This document shows positions 47,318-58,000 of a stretch of 64,000 nucleotides of DNA, one piece after another; the first letter of the stretch is position 1, and each line of letters opens with the position of its first letter. The DNA lies in contig NC_134747.1 in assembly GCF_050436995.1 (NCBI RefSeq), forward strand, positions 11,415,501 to 11,479,500, in the 5' to 3' direction. A model generated the notes under the pieces. The model was not told where the DNA came from. It saw only the letters and a program-made list of their open reading frames with translations, and ran no database searches. Origin of the DNA: Anticarsia gemmatalis. Taxonomy: Eukaryota; Arthropoda; Insecta; Lepidoptera; Erebidae. The position numbers and the translations under genes were made by a program.

Positions 47318-47323
47318 AATAAA
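47318..47323 (+). terminator. Poly(A) signal of gene 1
   Basis: AATAAA lies 85 nt after the TAA stop of maltase gene 1, the first canonical signal downstream. Confidence 0.7.
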
Positions 47324-48987
47324 ATATTTTGTATGTAACGAAATTTATATATGTCTTTCATTACTCTCATTAATTTAATTGATTTATCGAAAATTGAACT
47401 TGATAATTTAACTTCTATTATCGAAATATTTAACCTTATTATTATATAATATATATTTTATATTTAACCGCATAACATTTGAACAACTTCACCAAATTGG
47501 ACGAATCTTTAATAATATATTATGTTGTTTGCAATTGTCAGTACGAGGTTTACATGTCACAAATTTGCACGGGAATAATATCAACGAAATGACATGGTAC
47601 CATATACTCAGACGTAGTCAGGCCGGATTGCTAGTTACCTTACATATATTTTACTAGCTGACCCGCGCAACTTCGCTTGCGTCCAATAAGAGAGAATGGG
47701 TGAAATTTTTCCCCGTTTTTGTAACATTTTTTACTGGTACTCTGCTCCTTTTGGTCATAGCGTGATGATATATAGCCTATGTCCTTTTCGGGTATCAGAG
47801 TAGCTCCAAACCAAATTTCATGCAAATTGGTTGAGTAGTTTAGGCGTGATTGAGTAGCAGACAGACAGACAGACCGACAGACAGAAAGACAGAGTGACTT
47901 TCGCATTTATAATATTAGTATGGATTTAAATAATGGTAGTACGGTCATCTTTACAACCTTGGGTTTTCTGCCCTCATCGCAAATTTTAAAGAGCTCCGGT
48001 AAGGTCCTCATTATAATTGGAAAACCTAAAAATAACTCGGAACACTTAGACCGACGACTTAGCATATTGTCTGAAGCTATTTTCGTCGCAAAACCTCTCA
48101 AGAATTTACTCGATATTCTCCACTTATTTTCTTACCACACTTCGTTAGAATCCCATTTTACATGTTTTTTTATTTTTCTTTTAAAATGAGTCAGAAAGTT
48201 TTATTTGGTGTGACATTTTTGAAATCGAATTTCACACACAATGAGAAAAATTACAACGTAATAACATCAGCAAAATACTTATAGACACTGTTACGAAATT
48301 GCTGTAAAACTGTGAAACTGTTGTACTTCATTTCATTTTTATTATGTTTTGAATTCATAAAGTATCTGTAGGTACTGACCTATATAAACATCTGATATAA
48401 ACATTATTTTCAGGCACATTAATTCTGTCTGCTCACCAATTCCACTTTTTATTCCCGCAGGCATTAACTTTTGAGACAAATTGACCTTTATTTCGTTATA
48501 TAATTGAAATAAACTTCATAGTTACCTATATTCTAAACGCTGGAGTCAATCATGTCGATAAAGCAGTTTATTTTTTTTTTGGATCATAATATATTTTTTA
48601 TTTAATTAAGTTGACTAGAACGTAGATATTAACCTAGAACTATTGCAAATGTCCAAATTTTAATTTTTAAACATTTTATATGTATTTCTCAGCTAAACTA
48701 TGTAAATAATTATTATTAAACTATGTAAGAAAACTCAAGAAATTCAAAGCAAAGTGCAAGAAATGTCTGTGTTATTTCATCTAATTCCACGGTTACGAAA
48801 CAAATGCTGCATTCAGTAAATACGTACAAAAACGTTATTATTTCTTTGCACTCGACCAAAACCACAAGCAAACACTTAAGAGTTAGATAAAAATGATTTG
48901 TAAACCCGACACGTCTCCGAATTATGATATTTAATCTCTCAATGTCTTCACAATTGACATTATCGGACCACTCAGTAACTGAATCAA
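47324..48987. other. Intergenic spacer between maltase genes 1 and 2
   Basis: A spacer of about 1.7 kb. Apart from the RTE-like repeat at 47652 and AT-rich DNA, I see nothing. ORFs on either strand lack motifs. Confidence 0.55.
47652..47927 (+). repeat. RTE-like short repeat
   Basis: Starts actagctgacccgcgcaact, contains ccccgtttttgtaacatttt and aaatttcatgcaaattggtt, then a (gacagaca)n run and the end atttataatattagtatgga. Confidence 0.8.
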
Positions 48988-49022
48988 CGATAACAGATAA
49001 CTTCGTTAACATATTATATAAA
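48988..49022 (+). promoter_or_regulatory. Promoter of maltase gene 2
   Basis: TATATAAA at 49015-49022 stands about 50 nt before the ATG, so transcription should start near 49045 with a short leader and no leader intron. Just upstream are two GATA-type sites (CGATAA, and AGATAA at 48995-49000). GATA factors drive many insect gut genes, so gut expression is a fair inference but not shown. Confidence 0.6.
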
Positions 49023-49068
49023 TCTCCGATGCGGGATTCGGTAGCTGTTTTTGAGTTAAAAATTCAAA

Positions 49069-52000
49069 ATGAAGGCGGTACTGTTACTGCCGTTGTTGTT
49101 GGTCCTGTGTAGTGGAAATGTTGTGAAGAATGACAATGAAAGGGACCAGGACTGGTGGGAGACGACCATCTTCTATCAGATCTACCCTCGGTCTTTCGCT
49201 GATAGTGATGGTGATGGGATTGGTGATCTAAATGGTATGTACTGTTACATCACCCTTGAAAATGTATTGTGTAATCAGACAAATTTTGGTTGGATATTAG
49301 AGACAGAATAACTTACTAATTGCTTTTCCTGTGTTGCAAATGTAAAGCAAATGTTTTGATTAACAGGACATTACTCTACTAAGCGGCAACTAAGTATTTT
49401 CTAAGAGGATTTCAAATAATTTTTAGTCACAGCCTGACAATAGATTCATATATATATATATATATATATAAAGTCGCATTTAAATAACCTCTTATTTCTT
49501 TTACACTCTACATAAATAATTCAGATTTATTTAGCTCTTATTTATAAGACAGTATAACTTACCGAATCCCAAAGCTGATTATAAAGCTCATTTCGGCAGC
49601 CATTTCACAAATGAAAACTAGAAATTGTAGGCATTCCAGTAACGATTCATGTGGGAAATATTCTTGGATAGGTATGTTAACGACGAGACATTACAATTGT
49701 GGCGCCAGAGAGGCTTGACTAATCATTGTTCATCTACATTTTCTAGGAATTACTTCAAAGTTGGGATATCTGAAGGAATTGGGTGTAGGAGCTGTGTGGC
49801 TGTCGCCGATGTTCCAGTCGCCTATGTATGATTTTGGATACGATATTTCCGATTTCTACGCCGTTCATGACGAGTATGGTACTATGGAAGACTTTGAAAA
49901 TTTGATTGCAGCTGCCAATGAACTGGGTTAGTATGATATATCGTTGTATTTTAACATTTTTATGTAAAATTAACTGACCCGGTTACAAATATATTTAACT
50001 TTTTTCTGGTTTTATTCTCTCCATAAAAACCTTAAAGACAATTTTACAAGTCCAGTGGTTGAGTTGTTTTTGAGTTTTGCGCTTAGCAACACATTTTGAT
50101 ATATAAAATGAATAAAACTTCAAGAGTGCCTGTAATAATAAAGTTGACAGAGAAAATAATACTGAATAGTACTGATGTAGTATTTCAATGTTTAAATAAA
50201 TAAATGTTACATTCGACACGAATTCGTATCTCTGAATGTGTAAGTAATTCAAGAACAAAAACTAAGTACCCCACTTATCCCAAACTAAGCTCAGATGGGA
50301 CAAAGGATAAAAAACAAAGGTTCTTTTATTTAACAGGAATAAAACTAGTTTTGGATCTGGTGCCGAATCACACATCAAACGAGAGCGTATGGTTCCAAGA
50401 GGCACTCAATGGTAACGAGAAATATTACAATTACTTCGTCTGGGAAGACGCGGTGATCGATGAAAATGGGGACAGGCAGCCGCCGAATAATTGGGTGAGT
50501 ATTTATGAAGTGTGTTCATATTTTATTTAACGAAAGAGACGAATGAAATTTCCGTTTAACTGCTATTAAACTTTAGGGAGATAACTAATAACCTCTCATT
50601 AAAGTAGATAGTTAACATAACCAAAACCATTAAGGTTTTTCTAAGAATCAAGCTGTTTGAGTATACACATTTTTCCGCAGTTATTCTCTTGACTAGTAGG
50701 TTGGCAGCCGAATTCCTCAATCACGATTGGTATTCGTTACTATAGATTACGTATTTCTATTTACAAATTCACAGAGAAGCCACTTCAGAGGCAGCGCTTG
50801 GGAATGGAGGGACGAAGTTGGGCAGTATTACTTGCATCAATTCGTTGTTGGACAACCTGACCTAAACTACCGTAATCCTGAAGTAGTTGAAGAAATGAAG
50901 GTAACTGGTGCAGAACACTTAGTTGAAATAGAAAAGCCCGATTTCACCACTACTGGATGAGTAGTAGCTTCATAAATTTAAACTATTAATGTGCCACTGC
51001 TGGGTCAAGGGCAAGGGTCTCCTCCCGTAATGAGGGAAGGGTCAGGCCTTGAGTCTTAAAAAGTATTAAATATACAGATTTTATCAATAAGAAAGTTAAT
51101 GCGAATATTATCCATAACTCGTGAAACCGTCCTTTAATCTTTCTATTCATTCAAATCGTTAAATCCAGGGTCATTAAACTTTACATATATTTTTTTTTAC
51201 TTTCACAGAATATCATTCGTTTCTGGCTCGACAAAGGTATTGCTGGCTTCAGGGTTGACGCTGTCAACTGCTTATTCGAAGTGGACAAGAATCTCTTCGG
51301 GGGCAAATACCCCGACGAGCCACTATCTGGAAACCTTGACGTCCATCCCGACTCCCATGACTACTTAAGCCACATCTACACTAAAGACCAAAATGAGACC
51401 TATTACATGGTATACGAATTCAGAGATGTCTTCGACGAGTTCACAGCCAAAGATGGTTTGACCAGAGTCATGATGACTGAAGTATACGCTTCCATACAAG
51501 ACGTGATGAGATATTACGGTGAAGGTGATTTGTTGGGTGCTCAAATACCTTTTAATTTCGATTTGATCACTGATGTTGATGCGTCATCGTCAGCCAATGA
51601 TATTAAATATACGATTGATAAGTTTATGACTTACAAACCAGTGGATAAGGAAGCCAATTGGGTGGTAAGTATCAGTTAAGTTTTATGTTATACTAACTGA
51701 TCCAAAATCCTAAGGGATTAATGTCTTATTTCGTGTTTTTAAATAATGTTATCTTTTACTAGCCTAATGATGGATAATGGTCTTCTCCTGGAATGAGGAA
51801 GGGGCTAGTTTCTGAATCGACCACAAAATACTTTTAAGAACTACAACTCTACTAAATTTCATCCACACTGTTTCAGCCGTTTTCACGTAAAATAAATACA
51901 AACAAAAACACTTTTACTTTGCTTATTGATAGAAGTAAGGAGTGAATAAATTGGAAATGTTTCTCAGGTCGGTAACCATGACAACAAACGGATGGCGACA

Positions 52001-55000
52001 AGATACGGCCCATCTTTGGTTGATGGAATGAATATGATTGTGTTGCTGCTTCCGGGTGTCGGAGTAACTTATATGGTGAGTTTGTGATACTATTGTTCAA
52101 CTGTCGAAATGAAGGATAAATGCATTAAAATTTTGACATTTGACATACATTTATAGCACGATTTTCTACAGTTACCTACTTGAAAAAAATATACAAATTA
52201 CGCTAGACTTGCTGATCGGTACCGAGATTCTCTACAGTCGCTATTATCAAGTAGCTGATATTTGACATTAAAATCTACCGCAATAACTCGCACAGTACCC
52301 GCTATAGATGCTGATCAAATCAAACAAATTTCTCGATAGCTAGTTGTCGATTTTGTAGTGGATAGTGGTAGAAAATCGCGCTTCAGTCTTTCACGTAAAA
52401 TATATCGATAGCGACTCGGATGTTGATAGGAAATCGCTTCTCAGACATGTTTAGCAGCATTATGCATTATCTTTTGTAGATAGATTTAGATAAAGTTGTT
52501 GTTTTGTGTATATTGCTATCTACGTTACAATAACTGGTTACGAAAAAAACATGTTTTTTAGGATTTATTTATATTATCACACCTGACATACAACCGGTGT
52601 TGTAGCCAAAAGTATGTTATTTACACTTGCAAGTTTCAATATAGAAGTTATGCCCATGTAATTCAAAAGAGGCAAGCCTATTGGTCAAAGAAAAAAGAAA
52701 TCTGGGACTTCATGATCACATACACTTTTGATTAGATCACAAATTCAATAAACATATTTTTTTCTTATTTAAGATACGTTTTTAAATCATCTCATGCATT
52801 ATGGACTTGTAAGGAAATGAAAGTATGTTTTTGTCGTTATAAATATTGCAATATAATTCTATTTATAGGGTGAAGAGCTCGGCATGGTTGACGGCTACGT
52901 CAGTTGGGAGGATACAGTCGACCCGTCTGGATGTAACACTAATGATCCCATCAATTATGCAGATTCATCTCGGGACCCGTGCAGAACACCGTTCCAATGG
53001 AACGCTGAGAAAAACTCTGGTAGGTTTTATAATATTAATAGTTAAGAACACAGATTAAGGTTTTTATAAACTTACGTAGAGAATTCATAGAAAAACTTAT
53101 AATAGTGTCAGTTATTTTGGTTTAGCAAATGGATCACAGTTTTATGTTATTAATTTTGAATATTAGCAATAATCTTTTCGGAGATCAACGACCGAATGTA
53201 GAAGCATTCAATTGCAGGTGATGCCCAAAATAATTTCTGTCGCGAAGATGTAACATCTTTGTTACATCTGTTTGTTACATCAGCATGATAAAGTATTCAA
53301 ACGTTGTTTATAAGGTTTGCAAGTTACTAAATTAATTAATTGTTATTTAAGTACGAGTCGAGATCCGGTTCCGGTGCTCGAAGCGTAAACATTGTTGTAG
53401 TACAGATCCTCCAACTTATTGTGATTAAAAATCATTTACGAACTGTTGGACACGATAAATAGTTGAAAACACAATCTTAACGTGTAGTGGACTTGTGTAA
53501 ATATTAACTAACAGTGCAATTAAAGTGAATGTGAGAAAAAGTAAAACTGATTATAAAAACCAACGATTACCGAAGTGAGGTTAGAAATTGATTGTGACAT
53601 TAGTAGACACTGTCAACTGTCAAGTCAACTTGACAGGATCGATATCATTCGTTCATTGCGTCGGTGTTGCCAACACGAAAAATTTCTACCGCTGCGATTC
53701 ATTTTACACAAAAATTAAAACTTAAACATGGAAGATCAATTCGAAATCTTGTTTGAGAAAATGAAAATTGAAATGCAGAAACAGACGCTTGAACTGAAGG
53801 AATCTATAACTAATTCAGTCATGGAAAAAATGGATGAAAAAATAAAGCCTATTATAGCAGAAAATAAAGATTTAAAGGAAAAAGTAATAAGCCTTGAGAA
53901 AGAGATAGAATATATGAAAAGAGATAAGAAGAAAAACAACATTATTATTTTTGGATTACAAGAGGAAGAAGAATCAACGACAGGATTAATAGAAGTGGTG
54001 AAGAACATATTTAATAAAGACTTAAATATAAATATTGGGGATTTTGAAATAAATCAAATTTTTCGCATCGGCAAGAAAAGCCCAGGCAGAAAACCGAGAC
54101 CGGTTTTGCTCTCTCTTGTCAATTCATGGAAGAAAACTGAGATACTGAGAGTTCGGAAAAATCTGAAAGACATATATATAACAGAAGACTATTCTAAAGA
54201 AGTATTGGAGAAGAGGAAAATGTTACAAACAAAATTGAAAGAGGAAAGGATAAAAGGGAATTTTGCATATCTCAGGTACGATAAGCTCGTAGTAAAGGAA
54301 AATAATGCAAGTAACGAAAAAAGAAAAAGGGGAGAAGCTTATTCACCGGGTGATAACACACAAACTAAAAAACAGCAAGTCTGGACGCCATCACATACAA
54401 ATAGGCGCAACGCCTTTGATGTGATGAGAGGCAGATCCAACTCTCTCTCGTGCCCCAAGGCGGATAATAGGCAATAACAATTAACTATCGGCAACCGGGA
54501 AACAAAACAACACAAAAATATAGAAAACCAAACATACAGAAACTACCAACCTCCCCCAAGCCGACTGGTCCTCGTGGGGGAAAATGACCACGACCCTCTA
54601 AAGATAAACAACCAGAAAAAGAAACGTAACGATAACGATATATATATCGCCACTTTAAACTGTCGATCACTAGGAACCACTGAAAAACTACAAGAATTGG
54701 AATTAGCATTGGATGAAATAAAATGGGACATAATTGGTCTTAGCGAAGTGAGAAGATTAGGGGAAAGAATTGAAGACCATGGTAAATACATACTTTACCA
54801 TATTGGGGAGACGCCTGGATTGTACGGTGTCGGCTTCATGATCAAAAGAAACCTCGCCAAAAACATACAGGAACTAAGAGGGATTTCAGAACGGATCGCA
54901 TTACTCAACATTCTATTACCTGTAGATGGTGAAGAAGACCGAATATGGTCAATAATCCAGGCGTATTCGCCAACTGAATCCAATAGAAGAGAAGACATAT

Positions 55001-58000
55001 CAAAAATTGAAAAATTCTACGCAGACCTACAATTAACTGCTGCAAATGAATCAAAAAACCTAATAGTTATGGGAGATTTTAATGGACAAATTGGCACACA
55101 GAAAACGGGAGAAGAATATACCGTAGGAAATCACGGATGGGGCAATAGAAGTAAAAACGGCTCACGATTGGTGTCCTTTGCTATTGAAAATAAATTAAGC
55201 ATTATAAACAGTTTTTACAAAAAGAAACCATCAAAGAAATGGACATGGATATCTCCTAATGGCCGGCATAAAAACGAGATCGACTATGTTATGTCTAACA
55301 ACTTAAAAGTTTTTGAAGACCTGTCTATCTTAAGAAATTTTAATTTTAACACAGATCATAGATTGGTTAGAGCTAAACTATCAGGGACACGTGTTAAAAG
55401 ACCAAGACAATTTCACAATAATATGAGAGCCATCGAGTGTATTGGCAACACTGATTTACTTCTAAATAACCTTGAGACATCTTTACAAGGAAGGGAAAAA
55501 GAATGTATATCGACTCAAGAAAAATACACCCGATTGCTCAAACAACTAAAATCACAAACTAAAAAAGCAAATATGACCAGTAAGACAGCGATATCATTTA
55601 GAAGTAAGCAATTATTACAAGAACGGAAAGAACTTATACAACAAAGAAAACATAGCAACAATAATAATGTCCAAAAAATTGCAGAATTAAGCAAAAAGAT
55701 AAGCGAACAACTAAGAAAAGAACGGAAAGCAAAAAGGTTTGCAACACTAAAGAAACATATAGAAAAAACAGGCGGAATAAAGAAGGCCCTAAAAGAAATG
55801 AGTTACAAAAAGGATTGGATTCCAAATATGAAAAATAAGAACAGGGGAAAGACCAGCAAAAGACCAGAAATTCTACAAATTGCTACAGAATACTACCAAA
55901 ATTTATACCAAAGCCGTAAAGGTGACCAAGTAATAAAAGAATATAATTCGGCAGATACGGACGAGATAAACACAATCCTTAAGGAGGAAACCATAAAATC
56001 AATTGAAACACAAAAACTAGATAAAGCACCTGGATCAGATTTGGTCACAAATGAACTGTTAAAAATAACGTTACCAGTGATAGCACCAAGACTAACAGAT
56101 CTATTCAATGAAATCCTTGAAACGGAAACCATCCCAGAAGACTGGACTAAATCGACCATCATACTGCTACATAAGAAAGGAGACAAAGGCGATATAGGAA
56201 ACTACAGGCCGATCAGTTTAATGTCCAATATTTATAAAATATTTTCTAAAATCATTCTACAAAGAATCACTAATATACTAGATGAAAACCAACCAAAGGA
56301 ACAAGCTGGTTTTCGTAGTAATTTTTCGACCATAGATCACATACACACTCTAAGACAAATATTACAGAAATATAGAGAATATAATAAAACGTATTACATT
56401 GGGTTTGTGGACTTTAATAAAGCGTTCGATACATTGGAGCATGAGTATATATGGGACGCTCTAGAAAGGCAAAGGGTGCCAGCAAAATATATAAGAATAA
56501 TTAAAAATGTTTATACAGCAAGCACTGCACAAGTTAAACTTGAATCTACGGGCAACGAGTTTCCTATTGAAAGAGGTGTGCGTCAAGGAGATCCTATATC
56601 GCCTAAATTATTTTCGGCGGTGCTTGAGATGATCTTTAGGAATCTAAACTGGACTAAAAACGGCCTCAACATAAATGGCGTGAATCTCAACCATCTACGC
56701 TTCGCAGATGATTTGGTTTTGTTCTCAGAAGACGCCGAAACGCTGGGACTAATGTTGCAGCAACTATCTGATGAAAGCGCCAAGGCCGGTCTGACAATGA
56801 ACCTAACTAAAACTAAAATTATGACGAACGCCCAGCAAACAGTAAACAACGAACAAATAACAGTAAATAACGAACAAATAGAATATGTGACGGAGTATAT
56901 ATATCTGGGCCAACTTATATCTACAGATAATTGCATGGAAAAAGAAATAGAACGAAGAATAATGAATACCTGGAAACGGTTTTGGTCTCTGAAAGAGATA
57001 ATGAAGGATAAAGATATGCCAATGTCAGCAAAAAAGAAAGTGTACGAAATATGCATTATGCCATGTTTACTTTACGGGTGCCAGACATGGGCATTAACAG
57101 AACTACAAGAACATAAAATAAAAGTCTGTCAAAATTCAATTGAAAGAAGTATATTAGGTATAAAAAGAAGAGATAGAGTAAAACTGCAGGAAATTAAAAT
57201 GAAAACGAAATTTAAAAATGTACACACGACTTACCGACAGCTTAAATGGCGTTGGACTGGGCATATGCTAAGGGAAAATAGAGACAAATGGACAAAGATA
57301 GTGACAGAATGGTATCCAAGGGGAAACAAAAGAAATCGAGGCAGACAAACAATAAGATGGGAAGATGATATCCGGAAAATAGCTGGTCCAGTATGGACTC
57401 GTTTAGCTAGAGACAGAGATGCGTGGAAATCTTTAGAGGAGGCCTATGTCAACAGACAAGCTGTTCCACAGAAACACCAGTTGCCGATAGATAACAACCA
57501 AGTTAGTTAGAAAGAATGTTTAATTTTAGGAAGTAGGCATGTCAAGAATATTTTAATGTTTATTTGTTAAGAAACAGCAATAAAGGCTATTTTATTTTAT
57601 TTTATTTTATTTTATTTATTTAAGTACGAGTATTGAATCGAATTCTACTAGACTCTTTGATTAAATTATTTTTGCAGAAAGACACTACTTTAGGATTTTT
57701 TTAATATTTTTAGGTTTCTCAACTGCCGATAAGACCTGGCTGCCAGTAGCTGATGGTTATGAAACCCTGAACGTTGAGGCACAGAAGGCTGCTGAGAGGT
57801 CTCACTACAAAGTGTACCAAGCTCTGGCTAAACTCCGCCAAGATAAGGTCTTCAGATACGGCCGTTACGACTCTGTGGCTTTCAACAAAGATGTCTTTGT
57901 ATTCAGAAGGTATGAATTTGCTAAGAATTTGAGTACAGTAAGCTTAATTTGGAGAGAAAATTGCCGCGATTTTAAATTTAAAATCGCGGCAATTTTCTCT

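Larger units (their letters stand above)
53359..57615 (+). mobile_element. Full-length RTE-type LINE, apparently intact
   Basis: The element spans about 4.26 kb. A 5' UTR of about 370 bp precedes ORF1 (53728-54477) and ORF2 (54478 onward to 57510), followed by a short 3' UTR with AATAAA at 57579 and a (TTTTA)n tail. Both ORFs are open and all catalytic motifs are present. The perfect 16-bp target duplication marks a young copy. It lies in intron 7 of maltase gene 2, sense to the gene. Clade assignment to RTE rests on the SEVR endonuclease motif, the C-terminal RGRQTIRWEDDI motif and the microsatellite tail; a two-ORF RTE-like relative cannot be ruled out. Confidence 0.88.

Noticed and set aside
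53736..57056. Minus-strand ORFs across the LINE
   Set aside because: They mirror the coding strand of ORF1 and ORF2; their composition is explained by the Lys- and Glu-rich sense frame.
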